A stretch of 64,000 nt of DNA from Natronomonas moolapensis 8.8.11 (GCF_000591055.1 NC_020388.1:806001-870000); one strand, 5' to 3'; positions 38,349 through 47,448 are shown, numbered from the stretch's first letter. The notes: generated by a model not told the origin, from the sequence alone. Numbers and translations: made by a program.

Positions 38349-38951
38349 CTACTCCGCGCCCTCGGGGTTCCCGTCGTCGACGACGGGCGATCGCCGGGGG
38401 TCAATCGAGTCGGGTTCGTCGGTGTCGCCCCCGACGACCGTCTCGCCGTCGCCTGTCTGTACGTACACGTCGTCGGCGAACCCCTCGATCGCGTTCTCGT
38501 ACGCCGCGGTTTCGAGTTGCTCGGGGGTTGCGGGGGCGTCGGCGACGCCCTCGGCGGGGGCGAACACCCCGAGCGGGTCGTCGATCGTGATCTCGTAGCG
38601 CTCGAAGAACGCCCCGTAGCGTCGGTAGTGGGCCTCGAGTTCGTCGCTCGGGATCTCCATCATTTCGGCCCACCCGTGGCCGAAGAAATCGAAGTTCGCC
38701 TGGATGTGCGTGATCTCTCTGGCCTCGGCTTCCGAGTAGCCGGATTCGAGCGCGGCGACGTAGCTGTCCATCGTCGCGTCGAAGAAATCGTCGAGGTGGT
38801 CGCGGCGTTCCTCGCGGCGTCCTTCCTCGGCCTTTCCGAGGAAGATCTTCGTGTGCATCTTCACCAGGCCGTAGCGGGCGACGTCCCGAATGCCGGGTGT
38901 CGTGAGTGCCTTTTTCGACGCCCAGTGCCGCGGGTTCTGGTAGATTTTCAT
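38349..38951 (-). CDS. DUF6149 family protein
   Basis: A 200-residue soluble, acidic protein beginning MKIYQNPRHWASKKALTTPG. A helical core has EGRREERRDHLDDFFDATMD and ITHIQANFDFFGHGWAEMME, and the C-terminus is low-complexity and Asp-rich. It matches a haloarchaea-specific family of unknown role. The frame extends upstream but the Met before KIYQNP is the conserved start. Confidence 0.8.
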   Translation of the reverse strand: MKIYQNPRHWASKKALTTPGIRDVARYGLVKMHTKIFLGKAEEGRREERRDHLDDFFDATMDSYVAALESGYSEAEAREITHIQANFDFFGHGWAEMMEIPSDELEAHYRRYGAFFERYEITIDDPLGVFAPAEGVADAPATPEQLETAAYENAIEGFADDVYVQTGDGETVVGGDTDEPDSIDPRRSPVVDDGNPEGAE

Positions 38952-39265
38952 GCGATCGCTACGCTGTGCAGCGTCTTGAACGCCCTGCAAGCGGAACCGA
39001 AGCGTCGGCCCAACCGCCCCGAGCGCGGACAGGTGCGATACTAATGGACGAACGCACACAGGACGCACGAGGAGTACGCCGTTCGACGAAGCGACCGGCT
39101 GATCACTCCTGTGTCGGTGTTATGTGATTTCGTCCACCTGTACGAGTATCGGAGCCAAAAACGACGTCGGGGCAGGAAACGCCGGCCTTCAACCGGGAGG
39201 GCTCGCCGCGGGGCCGGCGTACACAGATGGCAATTAACATTAACCCGGATGGCTTACACGTCTTC
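38952..39265 (+). other. Gene-free stretch between divergent genes
   Basis: No gene is supported in these 314 bp. The right end has an AT-rich AATTAACATTAAC at about 39232-39244, some 22-34 bp before the next start, the likely promoter of the flavoprotein. The rest shows no clear hairpin or RNA signature. Confidence 0.4.
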
Positions 39266-40510
39266 ATGTGTGCGTCCCACGTGATTATCGGTGACGGCAT
39301 CGCCGGCGCCTCCGCGGCCGAATCGATCCGGGAAGGGGACCCAGAGGCCGAGGTCACTGTCCTCACCGAGGAGGGCGAAGCCCTGTACAACCGCATCCTG
39401 ATCAAGGAGTTCGCCAAGGGGAAACTCCCCGCGGCGCCCGTCTCGATCCACGACCCCGAGTGGTACGACGAGCGCGACATCAACCTACACCTCGACACCG
39501 TCGTCACCGACGTCGACACCGACGCCTACGAGGTCCACACCCACGGCGGGGAGACCTACGAGTACGACAAACTCCTCGTCGCGACCGGCGGAACGCCGAC
39601 GCAGCTCCCGGTCGACAACAGCGACGCCGAGGGCGTCCATCACTTCTGGACGTTCCAGGACGCCCGGGCGATCAAAGAGAGCGCGGCGGATGCCGAGAAG
39701 GGCGTCGTGGTCGGGGCCGGGCTGTTGGGCATCGACCTCGCGGCCATCTGCGGGGCCCAAAACGTCGACGCACACTACCTGATGCGCGGCGAATCCTGGT
39801 GGCGCTATGCGCTCTCGCCGGAGGGTGCGGAGCTGATCCACGAGGCCATGGAGGACATCGGCGTCACGCCGGTGTTCGACTCGGGCGTCGATCACTTCGA
39901 AACCGACGAGGAAAGCCACGTGACGGCCGCCGTCGACCCCAACGGCGAGCGCTTCGAGGCCGATTTCGCCGGGGTCGCGATCGGGCTGAATTTCAATACC
40001 GAGTTCCTCCGCGGCAGCGGGATCGAGACCGACAACGGGATCATCACCGACGAGTATATGCGGACGAACGTCGAGGACGTCTACGCGGCGGGCGACATCA
40101 CCCAGTTCCACGACGTGATCCTGGGCGACCGTGCCCAAAACGGCGCGTGGGGGTCGGCCAAGGAACAGGGGTCGATCGCCGGCCAGAACATGGTCGCCGA
40201 CGGTCCCGAGGCGGAGTTCTCGTGGGTCTCCTCGTACTCGATCACCCACTTCGACTTCCCGTTTCTCTCCTTTGGCCACCCGACCCGCGGCGACGACTCG
40301 GTTGAGCGGAAGTACGACGACGGGACCTGGCGCCGCGTCGCTCTCAAGAACGGCCGCGTCATCGGCGGCGTACTCATCGGTGACCTCTCGGCGCAGTCGG
40401 TGCTGAAGAAACTCGCCCGGCGACAGCTCGATGTCTCCGAGCGGACGGACCTCCTCTTAAAACAGGGCGTCGACATCGACGCCTTCGAGGAGCGAGCGAC
40501 GACCGAGTGA
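39266..40510 (+). CDS. FAD-dependent pyridine nucleotide-disulfide-type oxidoreductase
   Basis: A 414-residue flavoprotein. The FAD motif is HVIIGDGIAGASAAESIREG, the NAD(P) motif KGVVVGAGLLGIDLAAICGA (about residue 148), and the second FAD motif VEDVYAAGDITQF. No CxxC redox pair is seen, so it belongs with the ferredoxin/rubredoxin/nitrite reductase-type NAD(P)H oxidoreductases. The electron acceptor is unknown. The frame begins at 39227, but I prefer the ATG at 39266, which opens into the FAD fold and has the AT-rich promoter box before it. Confidence 0.84.
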   Translation: MCASHVIIGDGIAGASAAESIREGDPEAEVTVLTEEGEALYNRILIKEFAKGKLPAAPVSIHDPEWYDERDINLHLDTVVTDVDTDAYEVHTHGGETYEYDKLLVATGGTPTQLPVDNSDAEGVHHFWTFQDARAIKESAADAEKGVVVGAGLLGIDLAAICGAQNVDAHYLMRGESWWRYALSPEGAELIHEAMEDIGVTPVFDSGVDHFETDEESHVTAAVDPNGERFEADFAGVAIGLNFNTEFLRGSGIETDNGIITDEYMRTNVEDVYAAGDITQFHDVILGDRAQNGAWGSAKEQGSIAGQNMVADGPEAEFSWVSSYSITHFDFPFLSFGHPTRGDDSVERKYDDGTWRRVALKNGRVIGGVLIGDLSAQSVLKKLARRQLDVSERTDLLLKQGVDIDAFEERATTE

Positions 40511-40585
40511 CCGGGCGGGCGGCCGGGCTGCCGGCGCCCGATCCGATTCCAAAGTGTTTTCTCCGGGCGTCCCCCCCGTTGATTC

Positions 40586-41002
40586 ATGGACGGCGGCGGC
40601 TCATCAAACATGACGCTCGCGTTCGAGTTGGAAGCACTCAAGCAGCTTGCGAACCCCGAGGCGGTGTTCTCGGACGCCCGCTCGTGGAGTGAGTACGTCG
40701 GCGTCATCTCCGAGAGACCGACCTACGTGGTGACGAACTTCACCCGCAAAAAGCGGATCCGACAGGACTTCTTTTCGGGCCCCCGGGGGCGCGAGGAGAG
40801 CCTCGACAACGTCAAAGACCAGTTCCAGACCGACCGACACGTCTTCGTCGGGCAGGGCGAGGCGGACGAGGCGCTCGCCGAGGCGGCCGACTGGGAGTTC
40901 CTCCCGATCGATACGGCCGCCGAAGCGGCGGGGTGGGCGCTCGCGACAGAGGAGGAGGAGGACGAGGCGGCGGACGTCGAACGGCGGGACGATTGGCCCT
41001 GA
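40586..41002 (+). CDS. DUF7124-type haloarchaeal protein
   Basis: A 138-residue soluble protein. The conserved core is MTLAFELEALKQLANPEAVF, followed by RSWSEYVGVISERPTYVVTN and RKKRIRQDFFSGPRGREESL. The C-terminus is acidic. It resembles a haloarchaeal family of unknown function. The start could also be the ATG at 40610; the upstream ATG is kept because MDGGGSS-like heads are seen in the family. Not confirmed by search. Confidence 0.7.
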   Translation: MDGGGSSNMTLAFELEALKQLANPEAVFSDARSWSEYVGVISERPTYVVTNFTRKKRIRQDFFSGPRGREESLDNVKDQFQTDRHVFVGQGEADEALAEAADWEFLPIDTAAEAAGWALATEEEEDEAADVERRDDWP

Positions 41003-41092
41003 GCCGGCTCTCCCGCCGCCGGAGTGGACCGGTCGTCGAGGACCGGAAACGATTCGGCTATCCTTAAGGGGGCGGCGGACGCGGACGCGAGT

Positions 41093-41959
41093 ATGGGTAT
41101 CGACATCGGTCAAGCGCTCCGGGAAGGAGCGTCCCGCACAACCGGAAAAAACGGTCTCGTTTTGGCTATCGTTTTCGCCGGTATCGCCCTCCTGACCACG
41201 GTGTTAGCGAATAGTTTCTTTGTTGAATTAGTTGAGCTTTTTTTAGAATTGATACAATCTACTTCCCCAGAGGAACTTGGCGTGTCTCAGCAAGAGTATG
41301 AACAGCAGGTACAACTGTTGAGCGAGCTGAGATCATCACTAACTGGACCGACAGTTATTGGACTTCCAATAAGCGTCGCATTTACTGGTATAGTCGCTAC
41401 AGCATTCATTTCAGAAGCGATATCGGTTATTTTAGTAAGAATGTTTTCAAGAGACGACCTAGATACTATTTCACGCGATCTAATTATAGATGGCATACTA
41501 ATGGCCACATTAAATGGATTTGTAGGAAAGATTATAGTTTGGGGATTGATAATAGCCACGTTCCCTCTTTTGATACTCCCTGCAGTATTCGTAGCAGTAG
41601 CGTTCTATTTCATGAGACAAGAAATCGCATTAAATAATAAGAATTTCATTCAGGCTATGGCAGATTCATGGCGGATAACCAAGGGTTCTCGAATCGAGGT
41701 TTTCCTTATAGGGGCTGTTCTAGTTCTTATTTCTCAACTCGAACCTGCCGCATCAGCGATCATTAATTCGATCACAACCATCGGTGGTGCTGTTGCCGGA
41801 GCACTTGTAGGAGGCGTGTTGGCCGTATTCGGCGCGGCGGTCGCGACACGGGCTTACGTCCAACTCGACGGTGCGGGAGACACGGTCGAGTCCGACTCCG
41901 ACGAGGAGTTCGAGGACCCCTACGACGCGGCACTCGGCCCCGACGACCTCTCGCGGTGA
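41093..41959 (+). CDS. Multi-pass membrane protein (DUF7847-like) with AT-rich core
   Basis: A 288-residue membrane protein with about six hydrophobic segments, starting MGIDIGQALREGASRTTGKN. The layout of paired long helices and an acidic tail (ESDSDEEFEDPYDA) resembles haloarchaeal DUF7847 proteins. The coding sequence is mosaic. The first 110 bp and the last 150 bp have GC-rich codons like the neighbours, while about 41207-41800 uses AT-rich codons such as tta, aga, ata and aat. The frame is continuous throughout, so the gene is probably functional. The core looks replaced by recombination with a low-GC haloarchaeal relative. Confidence 0.75.
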   Translation: MGIDIGQALREGASRTTGKNGLVLAIVFAGIALLTTVLANSFFVELVELFLELIQSTSPEELGVSQQEYEQQVQLLSELRSSLTGPTVIGLPISVAFTGIVATAFISEAISVILVRMFSRDDLDTISRDLIIDGILMATLNGFVGKIIVWGLIIATFPLLILPAVFVAVAFYFMRQEIALNNKNFIQAMADSWRITKGSRIEVFLIGAVLVLISQLEPAASAIINSITTIGGAVAGALVGGVLAVFGAAVATRAYVQLDGAGDTVESDSDEEFEDPYDAALGPDDLSR

Positions 41960-42057
41960 TCGGATCGCCCGCGCGGACGCCGATCGGGAGTCGGGTGGCC
42001 GACCGGGGAAGGGGGCCGAACGCTGGATTTAATCGCTTCGGCCGCCCACACCGAGTA

Positions 42058-42585
42058 ATGCCAACGCCGCGTGTCCCCGGCGACGACGACCGGCTCGAAC
42101 TCCCCTGCGGCGAGACGGTCCGCCCCGTCGATCTCGACATGGGGATCCGGGAACTCGAGTGTGCGTGCGGCGAGCGCCATGCCCTCGTGGTCGACGCGCA
42201 CCCGATCTCGCGGTTCGTCCCCGAGTCGATCGTCGATGTGTTGTCCGAAAGCCTCGAGACCGACGACGAGTTCTCGGAGTTCGGCACGCCACATCTCATG
42301 GGGATGGTGCTCGAGGAGTTTCCCGAGGACACAGCCGTCGCCGACGTCGCTGACGACGGCCGGGTCGGCTACGCTCTGCTTTGGATTTTCGATTTCGACG
42401 CCCGTCGGCTCCACGAGGTCGTCGTCGAACTCCTCGTCGAGTTGATGGAACACGCCGCGAGCCACGGCGACTCGGCGACCGCCGATCGCTTCGAGGAGCA
42501 GATGCACGAGTTCGACGTGACGGCGTTCGTCGAGCAATACCGCCGCGAGCGGTCGTTCGATTCGGAGTTCGACGAACCGGTCTGA
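42058..42585 (+). CDS. DUF5815 family protein
   Basis: A 175-residue acidic protein. A small Cys-containing head (LPCGETVRPVDLDMGIRELE then CACGERH) could bind a metal. It is followed by HPISRFVPESIVDVLSES, PHLMGMVLEEFPEDTAVADV and a helical C-terminus. It matches a haloarchaea-specific family without a known role. The ATG at 42058 follows the end of the membrane-protein gene by about 100 bp. Confidence 0.78.
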   Translation: MPTPRVPGDDDRLELPCGETVRPVDLDMGIRELECACGERHALVVDAHPISRFVPESIVDVLSESLETDDEFSEFGTPHLMGMVLEEFPEDTAVADVADDGRVGYALLWIFDFDARRLHEVVVELLVELMEHAASHGDSATADRFEEQMHEFDVTAFVEQYRRERSFDSEFDEPV

Positions 42586-42703
42586 CCGGCGGACGCGCAG
42601 CCGTCCGACGACCGAACCGCCCGCGGTCGGTCGTATCGCCCGCCAGCCTCGTATGACATTTGTCTGACGGATACTTATGATATGAGAGGCCGTGTGTATG
42701 CAC

Positions 42704-42940
42704 ATGCGCATACGCCGCGGCGAGTTCGAGCGTATCCGATCCGTCCTCTCGGAAGCCGACCCCGACGGGCCGCTGACCGCACGGGAGATCCTCGAACTGC
42801 TCGAAGACCACGGCGAGGAGTTCGACAGCGCCCACCGGATCGCGACAGTGCTCGGACGGGAGGCCGACGCGGACGCGGCCGACGTGGAAGTCATCAGGGA
42901 TCAACCCTACCGGTATCGGATCGGCAGCGAGCGAAACTGA
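42704..42940 (+). CDS. Small helix-turn-helix-like haloarchaeal protein
   Basis: A 78-residue protein, MRIRRGEFERIRSVLSEADP followed by LTAREILELLEDHGEEFDSA and HRIATVLGREADADAADVEV, ending in a beta-like VIRDQPYRYRI. The helical middle plus C-terminal strand pair resembles a winged-helix DNA-binding fold. In-frame starts at 42692 (GTG) and 42698 are also possible. TATA-like CTTATGAT lies about 30 bp upstream. The target is unknown. Confidence 0.7.
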   Translation: MRIRRGEFERIRSVLSEADPDGPLTAREILELLEDHGEEFDSAHRIATVLGREADADAADVEVIRDQPYRYRIGSERN

Positions 42941-43142
42941 ACCGTCCCGCGGTGGCCCGACAGCCCGAACCGAGGCCGAAACACCCTCCCAGCCGGGGTT
43001 CTCGGCGATCAAAACGGGGGTACGTCGGTGCGTCCAGAAAGGCAATACACTGACCGGCAGACACCGGAACAGCGGCGGGTCGACGGAGTCGAATCGACGG
43101 CTTCGGGTTCGGTTGTGGTTCGACGTCGAGTTGGCCGAAAAG

Positions 43143-43217
43143 TAGCGGGAGGACGATTTGAACGTCCGATCTCCGGGTTATGAGCCCGGCGGAATCTCCT
43201 GGCTATCCCATCCCGCT
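43143..43217 (-). tRNA. Initiator tRNA-Met (CAT)
   Basis: A 75-nt tRNA on the minus strand. The acceptor stem AGCGGGA pairs with TCCCGCT, followed by discriminator A. The D arm contains GGGATAGCC, the anticodon stem-loop is CCGGGCTCATAACCCGG with anticodon CAT, and the T arm has GTTCAAATC. The G-C-rich anticodon stem with GGG/CCC pairs next to the loop and the start AGCGGGATGGGATAGCCA are marks of archaeal initiator tRNA. No intron. An AT-rich CTTAATTG lies about 25 bp upstream on the minus strand. Confidence 0.95.
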
Positions 43218-43299
43218 ACTATCACGTAACTCGGTGCGGCAATTAAGGGTTGTGATTGACCTCCCGTCCGTTGAATCGTCCCGTGGTAGCACGCCTCTG

Positions 43300-43752
43300 T
43301 CAGCGTTCGTGAACGCGCCACGTCAGCAGGCTCTCGGTGACGTAGTTGACGACCATTCCACAGCAGATACCCGCGCCGCTGGCGACGAGCAACCACAGGT
43401 CGACCCCGAGCGCCGAGAGGCCGACGTGGAGGTGCCGATAGACCGCCGAGAACACGACGAGTTGAACGGCGATACCGCCCACACGGACGACGTTCGAGGT
43501 GGCTAGCCGCTGGAGTTTGGGCGCCATCCCAGCGCGGCCCGATCCGGGGAACGTCCAGCGCTCGTTGAGGACGAACATGACAACGATCGCCGCCTCGATG
43601 CCGAGGAACTTCGCCGCCTCCGGGGTAAGCCCGGCCGTCGCGAACGCGAGTAACACGGCGTTGTCACAGATCGCCCCGACGACCCCGACGCCGACGAACC
43701 GCCCGAACCGAAACGGGGCGTACAACGTTTCGCCGAGTTCCCGAAGCGTCAT
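43300..43752 (-). CDS. GtrA-like membrane protein
   Basis: A 150-residue protein with four membrane helices in the GtrA layout: FGRFVGVGVVGAICDNAVLL, IEAAIVVMFVLNERWTF, VVRVGGIAVQLVVFSAVYRH and LLVASGAGICCGMVVNYVTE. GtrA-like proteins are thought to flip or hold lipid-linked sugars. It follows the glycosyltransferase at 43772 by 19 bp on the same strand, as is usual for such pairs. Confidence 0.88.
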   Translation of the reverse strand: MTLRELGETLYAPFRFGRFVGVGVVGAICDNAVLLAFATAGLTPEAAKFLGIEAAIVVMFVLNERWTFPGSGRAGMAPKLQRLATSNVVRVGGIAVQLVVFSAVYRHLHVGLSALGVDLWLLVASGAGICCGMVVNYVTESLLTWRVHER

Positions 43753-43771
43753 CGGCGGACGTTCTCGACCG

Positions 43772-44539
43772 TCATTGTCGGTGGCGGTCGACGAGTGCCG
43801 TTGGCTCGTCAGACCGTGCGATGGCGCGATGAAGCGGGCTGTTCTGGAGGCGCTTCGCGCGGTGGCGGGTCACGAGGAGGGCCTTCCCCATCGAGAGCGT
43901 CGTCCGGATCGGGTCGACAGTCGACCCGGGGCGATCTGTCCAGGCGATCGGCACTTCCCGGACCGACAGCCCGAGCGCCCCGGCGACCGCGAGGAGTTCG
44001 ATGTCCCACGCGAAGCCGGGTTCACAGAGGTGTCCGCGGACGGTCGCCCACGCGTCGGCGGTGAGTGCCTTCGCGCCGCACTGGTAGTCGTACAGCGAGG
44101 AGTCGAGCGCTCGTCGGGCGACCCACGCGAAGCCGTCGCCGAGCAGCCGCCGGACGAGCGTCCGGTGGCCGACGACGGTCGAGTCGGGGTGGCGTCTCGA
44201 CCCGGCAGCGACGTCGGCCCCGTCGAGCGCCCCGACGACGCGGGCGAGTTCGGCGGCGGCAGTACTCCCGTCGGCGTCGGCAAAGGCGAGCCGGTCGGTC
44301 GATACCGCCTCGAAACCCGCCGTGATGGCGGCCCCTTTCCCGCGGCGGTGGGAGACAGCGTTCACTTCGAGGGGGGGTACATCGAGCGCCGAGAGGGTCT
44401 GCCCGAGGCCCTCGTCCGGCGCGTCGAGTTCGACGCGAATCGTCTCGGGACCGAGTTCGGCGTCCAGATCGCGGAGGTACGACGCCAACCGCTCGGTGTC
44501 GGGTCGGAACGCCGGTACCACGATCCCGAGGCTTGTCAT
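43772..44539 (-). CDS. Dolichol-phosphate-mannose-synthase-like family 2 glycosyltransferase
   Basis: A 255-residue GT-A enzyme. It opens SLGIVVPAFRPDTERLASYL, continues with HRRGKGAAITAGFEA and the metal site FADADGST, and has DYQCGAKALTADAW and FAWDIELLAVAGALG typical of DPM1-like transferases. It probably loads a sugar onto a polyprenyl phosphate carrier. The Met before TSLGIVVP was chosen because it starts the fold. It forms a two-gene unit with the GtrA-like gene. Confidence 0.87.
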   Translation of the reverse strand: MTSLGIVVPAFRPDTERLASYLRDLDAELGPETIRVELDAPDEGLGQTLSALDVPPLEVNAVSHRRGKGAAITAGFEAVSTDRLAFADADGSTAAAELARVVGALDGADVAAGSRRHPDSTVVGHRTLVRRLLGDGFAWVARRALDSSLYDYQCGAKALTADAWATVRGHLCEPGFAWDIELLAVAGALGLSVREVPIAWTDRPGSTVDPIRTTLSMGKALLVTRHRAKRLQNSPLHRAIARSDEPTALVDRHRQ

Positions 44540-44566
44540 ACGGATTGCTCCCCCCGCTGTGCGCAA

Positions 44567-44610
44567 AAACGATTCGGCTCGTACCGACAAACGATTCGGC
44601 TCGTACCGAC
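44567..44610 (+). repeat. Tandem duplication, two 22-bp units
   Basis: Two identical 22-bp units (44567-44588 and 44589-44610), each beginning AAACGATTCGGCT and ending CGTACCGAC, lie between the divergent glycosyltransferase and DUF2298 genes. A 13-nt part of the unit, AAACGATTCGGCT, also occurs before the membrane-protein gene at 41047. It may be a regulator site or a replication slip. Confidence 0.7.
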
Positions 44611-44675
44611 ACTAGAGCGGCCACACCATCGTCGACCCACAAGCGATATACGCCCCCACGCCGGGGATACGCCTG

Positions 44676-46940
44676 ATGGAGTACGGGCTCGTCGCCCTCT
44701 GGCTCGTCGCCTACCTGTCGATCGGGGCGCTTTCGCTCCCGCTCGCCGGGACGGCGTTCTCGACGGTTCGGGGCCGTGGTGTCGCCTTCGCAATCCCCAT
44801 CGGGCTCGTCACGATCACCGCCGTCGGCTACATCGTCGGGCACCTCGCGTTCGGGCTGCCGGCGCTGCTCGCCGGGCTGGCCGTCCTCGCCGTTTTGAGC
44901 GTCCGGTTCGGGAACTTCGAGCGCCGGCTCTGGCGATACGTCGTCGAAATCGCGGTCGTCTTTGCGGTCGCGTTCCTGTTTGTCGTCTCGCTCCGGGCTG
45001 TCTCGCCGGCCATTGCGCCGTTGCCGATCGCCGCCGGCGAGAAGTTCCTCGACTACGGGTTGCTCCGGTCGCTGCTGCGGAGTCCGGTGTTGCCCCCGGA
45101 GGATATGTGGTTTGCCGGCGAGGCCGTCCAGTACTACTACGGCGGCCAGATGCTGACCGCGTTGTTGGCGACGCTGACCGACACGGCCCCGCGGTTCGCA
45201 TACAACCTCGCGTTGGCCGGGTTCTACGCCGCCCTCGTCACCGCCGCGTACGGGCTTGCAGGCGCGATTGCGGCCGACCACGGCGCGCCGCGCCGCTTCG
45301 CGGCGGTCGCTGCGGCTTTTTTTATCGGGATCGCCGGCAATCTCGACACGGCGGTGCGGGCGGTGGCTTGGGCGCTCCCCTCCGGCACCCTCGCTGCGCT
45401 TCCGGGTGTCGGGCCCGAACACGAGCTCCGTTCGTGGACGCCGACGGCCTTCTCCTACTGGGATTCGAGCCGGATCGTCGAGGGGACGATCAACGAGTTC
45501 CCGCTGTTCGCGTGGCTCAACGGCGACCTCCACGCCCACATGATGACGACGCCGTTCACGCTGCTTGTCGCCGGGCTGTGTTACGCGTACTGGCGGACCC
45601 CGCAGAGCGAAACCGACCACCGGCGGAGGCTGCTGCTCGCAACGGCCCCGGTTGCCGGCGTGCTCGCGATCACGAACACGTGGGATTTCCCCGTTGCCGG
45701 CGGGCTGGTCTTTTTGATGGTCGCGTTCGCGCCGGCCGATCCGGCGACGCTACTCCCGGAATCGATCCGACAGCGCATTCCGGCGCCGGCGGAGGCCGGA
45801 GTCGGCGCGGAACTCCGCCGTGACGGGCTAGCGCTCCTCGCAGCGGTTGCGGTGCTCGCTGTCGGGGCGTTGCTCGTCGCTCCCTTCTGGCTCTCCAGCG
45901 CGAGCACCCGAAGCCTCGGCCTGTTTCCGCCGAGGAGCGACCTGTGGCCGCTCGTCGTCGTCCACGGCGGGTTCCTCTCGCTTTTCGTGCCGTATGTCGG
46001 CGGCCGCTTGGTCGGCGACGCCGACGTCGATGCCGGGAGGGGATCGCTTGCCGTCGCTGCCACGGTCGCCATCGGGGCGATGCTGGCGTGGCTCGTCGGC
46101 TTTGCCGCCCTCGCGTTGTTCGGCCCGCTCTCGGTGGCCGCGTGGCTGACGCTACGGCGGCGTGCCGACGCGGGGTTCGAGACGCTGTTGGTGATCGCGG
46201 GGCTCGGCCTCGGTCTCATTGTCGAACTCGCCTATGTCGTCGAGCCCCAACAGCAGGGGACAGGGTTGGAGCGGCTGAACACGGTGTTCAAAGTGTACTC
46301 GCAGGTGTGGATCCTCTGGGCACCGGCGGCCGGCGTCGTCGCCTCGCGGTTGTTCGACCCCGCCGGGGCGCTCGAGGCCGTCGACACGCCGCGGTGGCGG
46401 TGGGCTGGAACCGCCCTCGTCGGCATCGTCATCGTGGCAACCGGGCTCTACGCCGGCTTTGCCGTGCCGGCACACCTCGGGGACGAGCCGGTCGGAAGCG
46501 ACGGCGCGACGCTCGACGGAACGGCCTACGTCGACGCGAGGTACCCCGAGGAAGCGGCGGCGATCGCGTGGCTCGACGGCCGCGAGGGACGCCCGACGAT
46601 CGTCACCGCCGCGCCCGGCGGCTACCGGTGGGAGCCGACCGACGGCGAGGGGGCCGCCGCACCGGCGAGTCTGACCGGGGTTCCGACCGTACTTGGCTGG
46701 ATGCACGAAGAGCAGTATCGCGGCAGCGACCCTTACGAGACGCGGCTCGAGGACGTGACCGCGATCTACGAGGGCGGTCCCGACCGACAGTCCGAACTGC
46801 TCGATCGCTACGGCGTCGAGTACGTCTACGTCGGTCCCGCCGAACGGGCACGATACGACCTCACGGTCGAGTCACACCCACGGCTCGAGCCGGCGTTCGA
46901 GGGCGGCGAAACGGTCGTCTATGCGGTTCGCCGGGAGTGA
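44676..46940 (+). CDS. DUF2298 (YYY) multi-pass membrane protein
   Basis: A 754-residue protein with well over ten hydrophobic segments. The family hallmarks are EKFLDYGLLRSLLRSP, the AVQYYYGGQ tyrosine run, SRIVEGTINEFPLFAWLNGDLHAHMM and ITNTWDFPVAGGLVFL. These conserved polar loops resemble the catalytic loops of GT-C enzymes, so a lipid-linked sugar transferase is a reasonable guess. The C-terminal part (about 620-750) is a soluble domain with GWMHEEQYRGSDPYETRLED. It sits beside a DPM1-like transferase and a GtrA-like protein, which supports a role in surface glycans. Confidence 0.85.
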   Translation: MEYGLVALWLVAYLSIGALSLPLAGTAFSTVRGRGVAFAIPIGLVTITAVGYIVGHLAFGLPALLAGLAVLAVLSVRFGNFERRLWRYVVEIAVVFAVAFLFVVSLRAVSPAIAPLPIAAGEKFLDYGLLRSLLRSPVLPPEDMWFAGEAVQYYYGGQMLTALLATLTDTAPRFAYNLALAGFYAALVTAAYGLAGAIAADHGAPRRFAAVAAAFFIGIAGNLDTAVRAVAWALPSGTLAALPGVGPEHELRSWTPTAFSYWDSSRIVEGTINEFPLFAWLNGDLHAHMMTTPFTLLVAGLCYAYWRTPQSETDHRRRLLLATAPVAGVLAITNTWDFPVAGGLVFLMVAFAPADPATLLPESIRQRIPAPAEAGVGAELRRDGLALLAAVAVLAVGALLVAPFWLSSASTRSLGLFPPRSDLWPLVVVHGGFLSLFVPYVGGRLVGDADVDAGRGSLAVAATVAIGAMLAWLVGFAALALFGPLSVAAWLTLRRRADAGFETLLVIAGLGLGLIVELAYVVEPQQQGTGLERLNTVFKVYSQVWILWAPAAGVVASRLFDPAGALEAVDTPRWRWAGTALVGIVIVATGLYAGFAVPAHLGDEPVGSDGATLDGTAYVDARYPEEAAAIAWLDGREGRPTIVTAAPGGYRWEPTDGEGAAAPASLTGVPTVLGWMHEEQYRGSDPYETRLEDVTAIYEGGPDRQSELLDRYGVEYVYVGPAERARYDLTVESHPRLEPAFEGGETVVYAVRRE

Positions 46941-47054
46941 CCGTGTCGGAGTCGAACAGGCGGCGGGCTGTCCTCTGACGATCCGTCCACCGCGCTACCG
47001 CCTGCGGACCGCCAGCGATTCGTCAACGCATACGCGGAGTGGTCCCGCTATCGA

Positions 47055-47312
47055 TTATAAAATCTCGTCCGACCGTCCGGCTTCGGCGGATCGCTCCGCG
47101 ACTTCGAGCAGCCCCTCCCAGGTGTTCAGGCCGGCCCGGAGGGAAACGAGGTCGGCCGCGTCGATGTCGATTCGGACCGTCGCGTCCGCGACGGTCAGCG
47201 TGGCCGTCGCCCGATCGCCGTCGATCTCGCCGAGTTCGCCCGCGACGGCGTCGGCGACGAGCGCAGCCGCTTCCGGGGATCGATACTGAAAACGCAGGTC
47301 GGCGCTGTGCAC
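47055..47312 (-). CDS. KEOPS complex subunit Pcc1
   Basis: An 85-residue protein starting at GTG, with the Pcc1 pattern of alternating strands and helices (LRFQYRSPEAAALVADAVAG, ATLTVADATVRIDIDAADLV, LRAGLNTWEGLLEVAER). It is the dimerising subunit of KEOPS, which makes the t6A modification of tRNAs that read ANN codons. It is the last gene of the operon L37Ae-RpoP-Pcc1, 1 bp after the rpoP stop, an order widely conserved in archaea. Confidence 0.9.
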   Translation of the reverse strand: MHSADLRFQYRSPEAAALVADAVAGELGEIDGDRATATLTVADATVRIDIDAADLVSLRAGLNTWEGLLEVAERSAEAGRSDEIL

Positions 47313-47313
47313 G

Positions 47314-47448
47314 CTACTGGACGTCGACCTCTTTGATGTCGCGGCTCCGCTCTTTCAACAACACGCGGTGGCCGCAATACGGACACCGGACGCCGCCGTA
47401 CTCGTCGAGTTCGACGTCTCGCTTACAGCGGGAGCACTTGTAACTCAT
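47314..47448 (-). CDS. rpoP: DNA-directed RNA polymerase subunit P
   Basis: A 44-residue zinc-ribbon subunit, homologous to eukaryotic Rpb12. The protein begins [20 protein letters not shown] and continues [20 protein letters not shown], with four zinc-binding Cys at 5, 8, 22 and 25. It helps RNA polymerase open the promoter. The ATG immediately follows the L37Ae stop codon with no gap, and its stop is 1 bp from the Pcc1 start. Confidence 0.95.
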   Translation of the reverse strand: MSYKCSRCKRDVELDEYGGVRCPYCGHRVLLKERSRDIKEVDVQ

